Assembly: GCA_045807945.1 (NCBI GenBank) | Contig: JBJMGI010000047.1 | Coordinates: 1-39,012 of the forward strand | DNA from: CAVQGF01 sp045807945 | GTDB taxonomy: Bacteria > Acidobacteriota > Terriglobia > Terriglobales > Acidobacteriaceae | Reading direction: 5' to 3' | DNA: 39,012 bases | Shown here: positions 1 through 8,922 of the stretch, piece by piece | Layout: every line of letters begins with the position of its first letter | Numbering within the stretch: the stretch's first letter is position 1 | Notes under the pieces: model-generated | Seen by the model: the letters and a program-made list of their open reading frames with translations, nothing else | What the model was told of the DNA's origin: nothing | Database searches by the model: none | Made by a program: the position numbers and the translations under genes

Positions 1-99
1 AAACTACAACCTATTGTACCGTTACTACACTGATGCTCCAAGGAAGTCCTAAGTGATTGCTCTCAAAGGATTTCAGCTGTGGTTTGTCTCCGGTGCGGT

Positions 100-324
100 T
101 TAGTGGACGCGTTGCATTTCCACAGGTGTATGAAAGATCTCGCCCACACGAGCGGGAACATATGCTCCGCACGACGTGCAGGTGAGGACCCATCCTTGCA
201 TGTGCCCTTCAACGAATGGCCGTTTGTTCTCCGGGGCGAGCAATCCGAGAACTAAAACTTTCTCGCACTCCGGACAGGTTGCACATTCGGCGAGAGCGAC
301 GGCATGGCGAACATCTACCGGCAT
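100..324 (-). CDS. small zinc-ribbon-like protein
   Basis: A 74-residue protein of unknown function. Two CxxC pairs, CPEC at residues 18-21 and CTSC near residues 49-52, are spaced like a zinc ribbon, so it probably binds one zinc ion. It has no signal peptide or membrane segment and is probably cytoplasmic. The ATG start is preceded by a purine-rich GAGGGA about six bases upstream, which supports it over other frames. A promoter-like sequence lies about 95 bases upstream on the same strand. The M28 gene upstream is closed by a terminator hairpin, so this is probably a separate transcript. The function is not recognised; a zinc-finger accessory or regulatory role is only a guess. Confidence 0.6.
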   Translation of the reverse strand: MPVDVRHAVALAECATCPECEKVLVLGLLAPENKRPFVEGHMQGWVLTCTSCGAYVPARVGEIFHTPVEMQRVH

Positions 325-417
325 GACAGTTCCCTCTCGAAGATAACTTCGTGCCTCTCGAACGATCGCGGTGAAAAATTCGGCTGGAAGAAGTTGGCTG
401 GAAAAAACAGTCTGGCG

Positions 418-446
418 AGAGTACGCGTGAGTACGTGGAGGGTCAA
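418..446 (-). promoter_or_regulatory. candidate sigma70-type promoter for the zinc-ribbon gene
   Basis: Read on the minus strand, TTGACC and TACTCT are separated by exactly 17 bases. The -35 box is good and the -10 box weak. It lies between the terminator of the M28 gene and the start of the small zinc-ribbon gene, where a promoter is expected. The rest of 325-480 shows no gene. Confidence 0.35.
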
Positions 447-480
447 TAGCCTAAATCTTGTGCAACTGTGGATTCAGAGG

Positions 481-507
481 AAAACGCGGGAGGAACTTCC
501 TCCCGCG
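481..507 (-). terminator. rho-independent terminator of the first M28 gene
   Basis: CGCGGGAGGAA (485-495) and its exact reverse complement TTCCTCCCGCG (497-507) flank one base. They form a GC-rich 11-bp stem whose tip opens into a small loop. On the minus strand the stem is followed by TTTT. It starts 12 bases after the stop codon of the M28 peptidase gene. Confidence 0.8.
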
Positions 508-518
508 CTGATTCGCAA

Positions 519-2153
519 CTACTTTCCGACGGGTCCGCCGAATTTCTGCTGGAAGAAATCACCCTTGTTCCAGGTCGGACGCTGCTGCGCGTTGGCAACG
601 CGTAGCCCGATGAGGAAGTCGAGCTTCGCCAGCCGCGCGTTCGAGTCCCAATCGAATGGCAACGAGATCTCATCGTGCGGCGTGTGATAGATATGCTGCA
701 GCCAGTTCATGTAGATGGCTTTCCCGTCTACCTTCGGGTCGGTGCTCTTCATGCCGGGCCCCACATACACGGCGGGAATGCCTGCGCGCACGAAGGGAAA
801 CTGATCGCTGCGGATGAAGTCGTTCTCGTCTGGGAACGGATCGGGGCTGATCTCAAAGCCAAGCTTTGTCGCTTCCGCCTTGATGTCGTTCTGCAAAGAG
901 GAGTGCTCCATGCCTAATCCGACCACGTCCTTCAGCGGAAATAGAGAAGCCAACTCGTCCATGTTGATGTTCGCGACGATGTTCTCCTTCGGGACGGTGG
1001 GATTCAGCGAGTAGTAGTAGGCGCCGAGTAGACCTTTTTCTTCACCCGTGACATTCAGAAAGATGATGGAGCGCTTGGGGCGCTGCTTCATGCGGGCAAA
1101 AGCTCGTGCAATCTCCAGCAGACAAGCGGAGCCTGAGGCGTTGTCATAAGCGCCGTTATTGATGGAATCGCCCTTATCTGGTGCGCTGATGCCGAGGTGA
1201 TCGAGGTGGGCCGAGTAAAGAAGATATTCGTCTTTCAACTTGGGATCAGAGCCGGGCAGCACGGCAACGACGTTCGGGCTGGTGCTCTCTTTGAGCTGCG
1301 TGACGAGATGCATCTTGGCGGTGATAGGCATCTCGAAGCTCTGGACTTTGCCTTCGTCGGCCTCTTTATAGAGCTGATCCAGATCATGGTTGGTGGTCGC
1401 CAATATTGACTTGGAGCGAGCGAGCGGGACGGCAACACCAGCCTTGATCTGTTCGTAGCTGTCGTTAGGCTGGCCGCTCTTGTCCACAATCTTATAAACC
1501 GGGAACTTCAGGTTGCGAATAGCGCGTTCCCATGAGAAGGCTTTTTCCAGATATGGCGTCCAGAGACCGAGCACACCGATGGCGCCGTGCTCAGCCGCAG
1601 TTTTCGACTTCAGGTAATTGGAAGAATAGTAGGCGTGCAACGACGACTCAAAGCTCGCAGGAGCACCCGGGAAATAAGCAACGATCTTGCCCTTCGTATC
1701 GATGCCCGCGTAGTCGTCGTGTTTGAGTTCGGGAGCGCTGATGCCGAAGCCGACAAACACGACCTGCCCCTCAGCCGAGGTATCGGTGCGCAATGAGTCG
1801 CCGGCCGAATACCAATCTTTCTCGATGGGAAGCTGCTCTTCCTGGCCGTTGGTCGTAAGCGAGAATGAACTCTGCTGCGGGTCGAAGATAAGCTGCCGCA
1901 GGTGTACGGCCTGAAAGAATGTCCCATCATCTCCGCCGGGCTTCAGCCCCATGCCCTCCAGTTCAGAGGCGCTGTAATGGGCGGCGATCTCGTGTCCTCG
2001 AGTACCGGTGCCACGCCCTTCGAGCAGATCGTCTGAGAGGAAGCGCACGTGGGAGCGCAGCGCCTCAGGGGTGATGGAGTCCTCAGGCTTTGCGGCTTGA
2101 GAGAAAGCGGTTGCCGCTAGGGTAAGGACCGCGAGGAACAGTCGGATACGCAT
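519..2153 (-). CDS. secreted M28-family metallo-aminopeptidase (copy 1)
   Basis: A 544-residue zinc aminopeptidase of family M28. It starts with a signal peptide (residues 1-20, ending AFSQA) and is exported. A PA-like insert lies around residues 100-290 and the catalytic domain around 295-544. The two-zinc site is visible: His316 in SAHLDH, Asp337 in GAYDNASG, Glu371/Glu372 in TGEEKG, Asp399 in NINMDE and His490 in YHTPHDE. The frame stays open 21 codons upstream. I chose the internal ATG because the signal peptide starts there and AAGGAGA lies about 13 bases before it. The family removes N-terminal residues from extracellular peptides. A close paralogue lies at 5666-7345, and a hairpin terminator follows the stop. 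Exact substrate preference cannot be read from the sequence. Confidence 0.9.
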   Translation of the reverse strand: MRIRLFLAVLTLAATAFSQAAKPEDSITPEALRSHVRFLSDDLLEGRGTGTRGHEIAAHYSASELEGMGLKPGGDDGTFFQAVHLRQLIFDPQQSSFSLTTNGQEEQLPIEKDWYSAGDSLRTDTSAEGQVVFVGFGISAPELKHDDYAGIDTKGKIVAYFPGAPASFESSLHAYYSSNYLKSKTAAEHGAIGVLGLWTPYLEKAFSWERAIRNLKFPVYKIVDKSGQPNDSYEQIKAGVAVPLARSKSILATTNHDLDQLYKEADEGKVQSFEMPITAKMHLVTQLKESTSPNVVAVLPGSDPKLKDEYLLYSAHLDHLGISAPDKGDSINNGAYDNASGSACLLEIARAFARMKQRPKRSIIFLNVTGEEKGLLGAYYYSLNPTVPKENIVANINMDELASLFPLKDVVGLGMEHSSLQNDIKAEATKLGFEISPDPFPDENDFIRSDQFPFVRAGIPAVYVGPGMKSTDPKVDGKAIYMNWLQHIYHTPHDEISLPFDWDSNARLAKLDFLIGLRVANAQQRPTWNKGDFFQQKFGGPVGK

Positions 2154-2369
2154 TTGAGGGTTAAAGTCTCCTTTTTGAGTATTAAGAAAGATAACCGAGA
2201 GACTTCGGAATAGCACATTTGGTAATTAATGAAGTTACGAACGCCCTTCCAGGTGTGACGAAACGCGCCAACTTGCGAATTCCCTGGGGAACACGCACGC
2301 GAGTGGCTGCATCACATTTTTTAAGCCTCAGCCCAATTTGGGCCCAGCAACTCTGACCGGAGCAGCACT

Positions 2370-4571
2370 GTGACTTGCCGATCCTTCTCCCGCATTTTGA
2401 TCCTTGCGATTTCCGTGCTGCTGCCGCTATTTGTGCAGGCACAAACATCCGTAACCGGGCAGTGGTCGGGCGTACAGACCTGGCCGAACGCCAACTCCGG
2501 GTGGGTACCCACGCACGCCATGGTTTTGCCCACCGGAAAGGTGCTTTATTGGTCGTCCTACGGCGACGGCCTGAATCCGCACCTCTGGGATCCGGCAACC
2601 AATGCGGTCACGACCGCGGCGCTTCCCGGCTACAACGTGTTTTGCGCCGGACACTCTTTCCTGCCCGACGGAAAGCTCTTCGTTAGCGGCGGACACATCG
2701 ACGACTACGTTGGCTACATCCACGCCAGCATCTACGATCCATTCGGCAATACATGGACACGCGTCCCAGACATGAATGCCGGGCGCTGGTATCCGACGAA
2801 TACCACGCTTGCGAATGGCGATGTGCTAGTGGTTTCGGGAACGATTCACGGCCCAGCTTCTTCGCAGGTTTATAACGACACGCCGCAGGTGTATCAGCGC
2901 TCAACGAATTCGTGGCGGACGCTCTCGGGCGCGGTGTTGCACCTGCAGCTCTATCCCTTCATGTTCCAGGCACCTAACGGCAAAGTATTTCTTGCAGGAT
3001 GGAACCCGGATTCGCGCTACATCAACCCGAGCGGAACCGGCTCGTGGAGCTTCGTCGCAAACTCGATCCATGGCTGGCGCAATTACGGTTCGGCGGTGAT
3101 GTACGACGTAGGCAAGATCATTATCTTGGGCGGTGATGGCGACACTTCGTCGCGCACACCAACCGCCACCGCTGAAGTGATCGATCTGAACGCTGCAACG
3201 CCCGCATGGAAATCGGTCGCTTCGATGCACCATGCGCGCCGGCAACAGAACGCGACGGTGCTTCCTGACGGAACGGTGCTGGTTACCGGCGGAAGCAGTG
3301 CCAGCGGGTTCGACTCTCCGAGCGGAGCTGTTTATGCGGCGGAGTCGTGGAACCCTGCTACGAACACCTGGACCACGCTTGCGAGTGCGGCGAAGTACCG
3401 CGGATATCACTCCTGGGCGCTGCTGCTTCCGGATGGACGCGTGCTCTCCGCCGGGGGCCAGCTAAACCAATCGTCGCAAGCAAACGGCTCGAACGCCGAG
3501 GTCTTCTCGCCGCCTTATTTGTTCAAGGGAGCCAGGCCGACGATCACTTCCGCTCCCACGAGCGTAGGTTACGGACAGACTGCTCTGATCGGCACCAGTG
3601 ACAGCATCACCAAGGTCAGCTGGATACGGCTTTCGGCGGTAACCCACTCATTCAATCAAGAGCAGCGCTACATGCCGCTCAGCTTCACAGCGGGAACCGG
3701 TGGCGTGAATGTGACGTTCCCGGCGAACGGGAACATCAGCCCACCGGGTTACTACATGCTCTTCCTGTTGAACTCGGCGGGTGTGCCTTCGGTGGCGAAG
3801 ATCATCAAGATCGGCGGCACGGTGCAGAGTTCTCCGGGGAGCATCTCAGGCAAGGTGACCGATGCTTCTAATGCCTCGGCTCTCAGCGGCGCTACCGTCA
3901 GCTACAGTGGCGGCTCAACCACGACAGACACGAATGGTAATTACAGCCTGACGAACGTTGGCGCGGGAACCTACACGCTGACTGCATCGAAGAGCGGCTA
4001 CTCGAACAAGAGCCAGTCTGTCACGGTGAACTCGAACGCAAACACCACCTCCAACTTCCAACTTTCCGCCAGCACCAACGGTGGAAACGGAACAGTCACT
4101 GGCAAAGTCACGAATGTCTCGAACGGCGCTGCCGTCAGCGGCGCGACGGTAAGTTATAGCGGCGGATCGGCCACCTCGAACAGCAGCGGCATTTACACGC
4201 TCAGCAATGTGCCTGCAGGAACTTACAACGTGACGGCGGCACATAGCGGATACCTGAATCGCACGCTAAGCGTGACCGTAACCGCTAACGCGACCACAAC
4301 CACCAATTTCGCCATTGCCACGTCAGGCAAACTTGCCGGGGTAGTGAAGACGAGCACCGGCGCAGTGATCAGCGGGGCAACCGTAAAGATCACCGGCGGC
4401 AAGGTTGCAACTACGGTGAACACCACGACGAACTCCACTGGAAACTACAGCACCACATGGATCCCGGTCGGCACCTACACCATCACGGTGTCGAAGACGG
4501 GACACACAACCCAAAGCAAGACGGCAACAATCAACACGGGCGCGACCACGACCGTGAACTTCACGATGTGA
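2370..4571 (+). CDS. secreted copper radical oxidase (galactose/glyoxal oxidase family) with C-terminal CarboxypepD-reg-like repeats
   Basis: A 733-residue exported protein with a GTG start, a signal peptide ending VQA at about residue 24, and CCGGAGC upstream. Residues 30-380 form a Kelch propeller, and 385-482 match the galactose-oxidase early-set domain (DUF1929-like, with PPGYYMLFLLNSAGVPS). All copper-site residues known in galactose oxidase have counterparts: Cys92 (NVFCAGHSF) and Tyr141 (GRWYPT) for the thioether crosslink, Tyr346-His347 (RGYHSW), and His426 (VTHSFNQEQR). An active AA5-type oxidase making H2O2 from alcohols or aldehydes is therefore plausible. Residues 490-566, 574-648 and 654-731 are three carboxypeptidase-regulatory-like beta-sandwich repeats rich in Ser, Thr and Asn, probably for surface or glycan attachment. 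The HAF-repeat gene starts eight bases downstream. The substrate is unknown. Confidence 0.85.
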   Translation: MTCRSFSRILILAISVLLPLFVQAQTSVTGQWSGVQTWPNANSGWVPTHAMVLPTGKVLYWSSYGDGLNPHLWDPATNAVTTAALPGYNVFCAGHSFLPDGKLFVSGGHIDDYVGYIHASIYDPFGNTWTRVPDMNAGRWYPTNTTLANGDVLVVSGTIHGPASSQVYNDTPQVYQRSTNSWRTLSGAVLHLQLYPFMFQAPNGKVFLAGWNPDSRYINPSGTGSWSFVANSIHGWRNYGSAVMYDVGKIIILGGDGDTSSRTPTATAEVIDLNAATPAWKSVASMHHARRQQNATVLPDGTVLVTGGSSASGFDSPSGAVYAAESWNPATNTWTTLASAAKYRGYHSWALLLPDGRVLSAGGQLNQSSQANGSNAEVFSPPYLFKGARPTITSAPTSVGYGQTALIGTSDSITKVSWIRLSAVTHSFNQEQRYMPLSFTAGTGGVNVTFPANGNISPPGYYMLFLLNSAGVPSVAKIIKIGGTVQSSPGSISGKVTDASNASALSGATVSYSGGSTTTDTNGNYSLTNVGAGTYTLTASKSGYSNKSQSVTVNSNANTTSNFQLSASTNGGNGTVTGKVTNVSNGAAVSGATVSYSGGSATSNSSGIYTLSNVPAGTYNVTAAHSGYLNRTLSVTVTANATTTTNFAIATSGKLAGVVKTSTGAVISGATVKITGGKVATTVNTTTNSTGNYSTTWIPVGTYTITVSKTGHTTQSKTATINTGATTTVNFTM

Positions 4572-4579
4572 GCGAAGCG

Positions 4580-5665
4580 ATGAAATCGATCATGAACTCG
4601 ACAAAATTCTTTACGGCGCTGGTCGCATTCTTCTTGCTCTCGGCACTCGCGGCGGTTGCAGCCGATCAATACCGCGTGCAGGAATTGTTGCCAGGGAGCG
4701 ATGCCAGCATGACTCCGCACGCGATCAACAACAATGGCGATGCTGTCGGCGGCGCGGGGCTCTCGCATGGTGGTGACATCCGTGTCTTCTTCTCGCAGCA
4801 TGGCAACGCCGCGAAGGAGTTGCAGCGCGCGACATCGAGCGATTACAGCGAAGCCAAGAGCATCAACGACGCCGGGCAAGTCGCCGGTTCGATGAATACG
4901 CGCACGGCGATGCATGCGTTCCTGTGGGCCCAATCCAGCGGAGTGCGCGATCTGGGCACGTTACCCGGGGATAGTTCCAGCGCGGCGTTCGCGGTAAACA
5001 ACACGGGCTGGATCGCAGGTTCCTCTTCCGGAGCGAGCGGCACGCGCGCGGTGTTGTGGAATCCGCAATTCAAGGCGGCTGAGATCCCGGGCCTTGCGGG
5101 CTCGAGCGAGTCGCAAGCTTTTGCGGTGAATGACAACAATGATGTTGTCGGCGCATCCGGCACCGGGGACGACATGCACGCTTTCCTATGGTCGCAGACA
5201 GGCGGCATTCGCGATCTGGGAGCGCTTGCCGGCGACCGATCGAGCCAGGCGTTCGCGATCAATAAGAACGGGCAGGTGGTCGGGATATCGAGCAACGCGA
5301 ACGGCAGCCGCGCATTCTTGTGGACCGAATCGAGCGGGATGCAGAACCTTGGCGGCCTCTCCGGCGGGAACTACAGCGAAGCGATGGGCATCAACGATGC
5401 AGGTATAGTCGTTGGCAGCTCCAGCAGCAACATGGGCCTGCGCGCGTTCATTTGGGACGCGAACAATGGCTTGCGGGATCTGAACACGCTGATTCCTTCG
5501 AACTCGAACCTGGTGCTGACCGGCGCGGTGGCGGTCAACAACAACGGCCAGATCCTCGCCGTTGGCAGCCGGCAACACGATCTCGCGAACGATCGTGAAG
5601 CCAACATGGACAACGACCATCACTCGGGAGCGACCAGGGCCTATCTGCTGACGCCGATCAGGTAA
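4580..5665 (+). CDS. secreted HAF-repeat protein
   Basis: A 361-residue exported protein. After a signal peptide (residues 1-28, ending AAVAA) it is almost entirely about six tandem repeats of 45-50 residues. The pattern is Ala-Phe-x-Val/Ile-Asn-x-x-G-x-V-x-G, then RAFLW, then DLG-x-L-x-G, which is the HAF family of probable extracellular repeats. The fold is probably a beta-propeller, with no known catalytic residue. The ATG lies eight bases after the oxidase stop, so translation is probably coupled. A second ATG at 4592 (MNSTKFF) is an alternative. The neighbour suggests export alongside the copper oxidase, but the role is unknown. Its TAA touches the stop of the minus-strand M28 gene with no gap. 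Confidence 0.8.
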   Translation: MKSIMNSTKFFTALVAFFLLSALAAVAADQYRVQELLPGSDASMTPHAINNNGDAVGGAGLSHGGDIRVFFSQHGNAAKELQRATSSDYSEAKSINDAGQVAGSMNTRTAMHAFLWAQSSGVRDLGTLPGDSSSAAFAVNNTGWIAGSSSGASGTRAVLWNPQFKAAEIPGLAGSSESQAFAVNDNNDVVGASGTGDDMHAFLWSQTGGIRDLGALAGDRSSQAFAINKNGQVVGISSNANGSRAFLWTESSGMQNLGGLSGGNYSEAMGINDAGIVVGSSSSNMGLRAFIWDANNGLRDLNTLIPSNSNLVLTGAVAVNNNGQILAVGSRQHDLANDREANMDNDHHSGATRAYLLTPIR

Positions 5666-7345
5666 TTACTTCGCGGCGGCTGCCCCCTTCCCAAACTTTT
5701 GGCCGAAGAAGTCTCCTTTATTCCAATGCGGCGGCTGCGGCGCATTAGCTACGCGCTGCGCGATCAGGAAATCGACATCAGCGAGACGCGCCCCTTCTTT
5801 CCAATCGAATGGCTGCGACATGTCGTCCTGCGGCGAGTGGTAGCGGTTCTTGAGCCACTCTTCATAGATGGCGTGGCTGTCGATCTTGGGATCGGAGCTA
5901 TTGAGGCCCGGCGTGACAAAAATCGCCGGAATACCGCGGCGAGCGAAAGGGAACTGGTCGCTGCGGATGAAGATGGTCTCTTCCGGAAAAGGATCAGGGC
6001 TCACTTTGAAACCGACCGCCTTCGCGGCGGCATCGAGATCAGCTTTCATCGAAGTGTGCTCGGCACCGAATCCGACAACATCTTTCAGCGGGAAGAATGA
6101 GTTGAGTTCGTCCATGTTGATGTTACCGACGATCTTCTCGATCGGCACCGTTGGATTGAAGGCGAAGTAGTACGCCCCCTGCAGGCCTTTCTCTTCTCCG
6201 GTGTCATTCAGGAAGATAAGCGAGCGCTTCGGGTGAACAGGCAGCTTGCTGAACGCGCGCGCAATCTCGATCAGCGCTGCTGAACCGCTGGCATTGTCGT
6301 ATGCGCCGTTGTAAATGCTGTCGCCTTTCACCGGCGTGCCGATGCCGAGATGGTCAAGGTGCGCGCTGAGCACGATATACTCGTTCTTCAGCTTGGGATC
6401 GGAGCCGGGCAGGATGGCGACTACGTTCGGGCTCGACGTTTCCTTGTGCTCGGTGAGGAGATGGATGTTCGCAGTGAACGGCAGGTCGACCCTCTTGCCA
6501 TTGTCCGCTTCCGCGTCGTTATATGCCTGGTCGAGATCGCGGTTGGCAGCCTTGAAGAGCTCGCGTCCCTTCGCCAAGCTCATGATGATGGCGCCGTGCA
6601 ACTCGGGGAAAGTATCCAGTGGCTGCCCTTTTTGCGCGAGCGTCCGCAGCGCCGGCAGGCGCGTCTGGCGGATCATGCGTGGCCACGAGGCGCGCTTCTC
6701 GATCTCAGGGTCCCAGAGCGTGATCACGCCAATGGCGCCATGCTTCGCCGCGGATTGCCCCTTCAAATAAGTTGACGAGTAATAGGCGCGCTGCGTGGAC
6801 TCCCACTTTGCGGGAGCTCCGGGAAAGACGGCGACGATCTTGTCTTTCACGTCTACGCCCTTGTAATCATCGTGGTTCAGTTCCGGCGCGGTGATGCCGA
6901 AGCCGACGAAAACGATCGGGCCCTGCGCGGTGGTGTCCGTGCGGAGGTAATCGCCGGTGCTGAGGTAGTCGTCTTCAAAGCGAAGCGTCTGCGCGGAATC
7001 GTTGCCTGTGATCACGACCGAGCTGTGCGTGGGTTCAACGATGGCCTGGCGGAATGGAACGCGCTGAAAGAAGGTGCCATCGTCGCCGCCGGGCTTCAGT
7101 CCCATGGACTCGAATTCGCTGGCAACGTACTTTGCCGCGATCTCGTGACCGCGAGTGGCGGTGCCGCGCCCCTCGAGCAGGTCGTCGGATAGGAAGCGCA
7201 CGTGCGCACGTAAAGCATCTGGGCTGATCTTGCCAGCTGCTGTTTTGGAGACGGGCGATTTGCCCGCGGGTGCGGAAGATTTTGTTTGCGCGAGCGCGAG
7301 CGTGGCGAATACGAGAACAGAAAGAACGACGAAGCGATGCTTCAC
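5666..7345 (-). CDS. secreted M28-family metallo-aminopeptidase (copy 2)
   Basis: A 559-residue paralogue of the peptidase at 519-2153, similar along its whole length. The signal peptide is residues 1-19 (ending ALA), followed by a Ser/Lys/Ala-rich stretch, a PA-like insert and the M28 domain. The zinc ligands are conserved: His329 (SAHLDH), Asp350 (GAYDNASG), Glu384/Glu385 (TGEEKG), Asp412 (NINMDE) and His503 (YHSPQDD). The frame stays open 89 codons upstream into the neighbouring gene. I chose the GTG at 7345 because AGGAGG lies seven bases before it and a signal peptide begins there. It lies 103 bases downstream of the STAS-like gene on the same strand and could share its transcript. No terminator is possible between its stop and that of the HAF gene. 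Confidence 0.9.
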   Translation of the reverse strand: MKHRFVVLSVLVFATLALAQTKSSAPAGKSPVSKTAAGKISPDALRAHVRFLSDDLLEGRGTATRGHEIAAKYVASEFESMGLKPGGDDGTFFQRVPFRQAIVEPTHSSVVITGNDSAQTLRFEDDYLSTGDYLRTDTTAQGPIVFVGFGITAPELNHDDYKGVDVKDKIVAVFPGAPAKWESTQRAYYSSTYLKGQSAAKHGAIGVITLWDPEIEKRASWPRMIRQTRLPALRTLAQKGQPLDTFPELHGAIIMSLAKGRELFKAANRDLDQAYNDAEADNGKRVDLPFTANIHLLTEHKETSSPNVVAILPGSDPKLKNEYIVLSAHLDHLGIGTPVKGDSIYNGAYDNASGSAALIEIARAFSKLPVHPKRSLIFLNDTGEEKGLQGAYYFAFNPTVPIEKIVGNINMDELNSFFPLKDVVGFGAEHTSMKADLDAAAKAVGFKVSPDPFPEETIFIRSDQFPFARRGIPAIFVTPGLNSSDPKIDSHAIYEEWLKNRYHSPQDDMSQPFDWKEGARLADVDFLIAQRVANAPQPPHWNKGDFFGQKFGKGAAAAK

Positions 7346-7448
7346 TGCGGTGCCTCCTGAGGCGAACATAAGAAGATAAATGAAAGCGGGCCGGAATGCT
7401 GGAAACGCGGAGATAGAGACTTCCTCCGAGCCGATTTTGCTTAGGAAC

Positions 7449-7844
7449 CTATTCGAAGAGCATCGCTTTGTTGGGCGAGGCTTGCAGCCAGTGCAGGGCC
7501 TCGTCCATGGTATGGAAGACCTGAAAATTTTCCTGGTTGGGACGCATGGCCTGGAACTTGCGCGATATGTCGAACGCGGAATCACTCGGAGCGACGACGG
7601 CGCGCTTGGCACTGGGGGCGAAGATCTCGCCCTGGAATCCCTGCGCGAAGGCTTTCATCGCATCCTGGTGAAGGTCAGTGCCGATGAAGTTCGAAAGATC
7701 TATAAGGTTGGAGTATTCAGGCCGGAATGCGGGGTCGCTCTTGAGCAGATGGGCGTGCGAGAGCATATCTTCGAGCGAAACGCGCCCTTCCACCCGGGTA
7801 TGGACCAGCTTTGCGGCGGGGTCGATCTGATAAGTAATGGCCAT
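7449..7844 (-). CDS. STAS/SpoIIAA-like small protein
   Basis: A 131-residue soluble protein with no signal peptide or membrane segment. It begins with a beta-strand pair (AITYQID, LVHTRVEG), then SLEDMLSHAHLL and a conserved-looking NLIDLSNF. This resembles the SpoIIAA-like (STAS/SEC14-type) small proteins found in many Proteobacteria and Acidobacteria. Those are thought to bind lipids or act as signalling partners, but no substrate is established here. The ATG is preceded by TTGGAAAG. The gene is divergent from moxR with a 56-base gap and lies upstream of M28 copy 2. I assign the fold but not a function. Confidence 0.65.
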   Translation of the reverse strand: MAITYQIDPAAKLVHTRVEGRVSLEDMLSHAHLLKSDPAFRPEYSNLIDLSNFIGTDLHQDAMKAFAQGFQGEIFAPSAKRAVVAPSDSAFDISRKFQAMRPNQENFQVFHTMDEALHWLQASPNKAMLFE

Positions 7845-7900
7845 CTTTCCAAATCCTTATCTCTTTGATGCAGGGGGAGAAGAAGGTAGAATCGGCCTTC

Positions 7901-8857
7901 ATGGCCACGGCCCTACCCAGCACCCAAAACCGCGCGGCACAGCTGGAAACCTGCCTGCGCGGCGTGATCCGCGGAAATGACAGCGTCGTGCGAATGGCCC
8001 TGGTGGCGGTGTTTGCGCGCGGGCATCTGCTGATCGAAGGCGTCCCGGGCGTCGGCAAAACCACACTGGCCCAGGCCCTGGCCCGGGCTCTCGACTGCGA
8101 ATTCCAGCGGATACAGTTCACCAGCGACATGCTGCCTAGCGACGTGCTCGGTATCAGCATGTACTCGGTCGCCGATCAGCGGTTTGAATTCAAGCGCGGG
8201 CCAGTCTTTTGCAATGTCTTGTTGGCGGACGAGATCAACCGCACTACCCCGAAGACGCAATCTGCATTGCTAGAAGCGATGAGCGAGCGGCAAGTCACCG
8301 TAGATCGCGACTCGTTCCCTCTTCCCGATCCGTTCCTGGTGATTGCGACACAAAATCCCGTGGAGCACCACGGGACCTATCCGCTGCCGGAATCGCAGAT
8401 GGACCGCTTTCTTATGCGCGTGCCAATGGGATATCCCGAGGCAGGCAGCGAACGGGACATCATCAAATGGGAAGCCGGAGCGGCGCGTCTTGATGACGTG
8501 CGGCCAGTCTTCAGCGGGGCTGAAGTGGCCTCCATGCAAAACGAGGTTACGCGCGTTCGCGTGGATGAAGCGCTGGTGAATTACGCGCTCGAAATCGTAA
8601 AGCGCACCCGGGAATCGGAGCAGCTTTCGTTGGGAGTGTCACCTCGGGGGGCGCAGATGCTCTACCGGGCAGCTCAGGCCATCGCCTTTATTCACGGCCG
8701 CAACTTCTGCACGCCGGATGACTTTAAGCAGTTAGTGGTCCCCGTTTTTGCCCATCGCGTCCTGGTGAATGCCCGCTATTCGTCTACCATGAAACTAAGC
8801 GAGCAGTCGGAACAGGTCCTGACGGAGATCGTGGAGAGCGTAGCCGTCCCGATCTGA
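7901..8857 (+). CDS. MoxR-family AAA+ ATPase
   Basis: A 318-residue cytoplasmic AAA+ ATPase of the MoxR class, chaperone-like proteins that help mature or insert metal-dependent partner complexes. Walker A is GVPGVGKTT (residues 47-55), Walker B is VLLADE (106-111) and sensor 1 is ATQNP around residue 152, followed by the family's YPLPESQMDRF. The C-terminal helical lid carries SPRGAQ. The frame is open to 7865. ATG 7868 has no ribosome site, so I prefer ATG 7901, where the family's N-terminal region starts. The usual partners (DUF58 protein, transglutaminase, VWA proteins) are not next to it. The next gene encodes a small membrane protein, so the partner is unknown. Confidence 0.88.
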   Translation: MATALPSTQNRAAQLETCLRGVIRGNDSVVRMALVAVFARGHLLIEGVPGVGKTTLAQALARALDCEFQRIQFTSDMLPSDVLGISMYSVADQRFEFKRGPVFCNVLLADEINRTTPKTQSALLEAMSERQVTVDRDSFPLPDPFLVIATQNPVEHHGTYPLPESQMDRFLMRVPMGYPEAGSERDIIKWEAGAARLDDVRPVFSGAEVASMQNEVTRVRVDEALVNYALEIVKRTRESEQLSLGVSPRGAQMLYRAAQAIAFIHGRNFCTPDDFKQLVVPVFAHRVLVNARYSSTMKLSEQSEQVLTEIVESVAVPI

Positions 8858-8922
8858 GCGGTCCGCGCAGGCAACGATTGGTGGCGTAAGTAGCGTCGAA
8901 TCCAGTACCATTATCTGAGTTC

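Noticed and set aside
11..193. 60-residue minus-strand open frame at the left edge
   Set aside because: Out of frame with the zinc-ribbon gene, no ribosome site, no motif. I see nothing supported in bases 1-99.
304..687. 127-residue plus-strand open frame across the first terminator
   Set aside because: It runs through a terminator hairpin and antisense to the M28 gene, and composition is not protein-like.
7346..7612. 89-codon upstream extension of M28 copy 2
   Set aside because: It overlaps the STAS-like gene, looks like noise, and an AGGAGG directs the start to GTG 7345.
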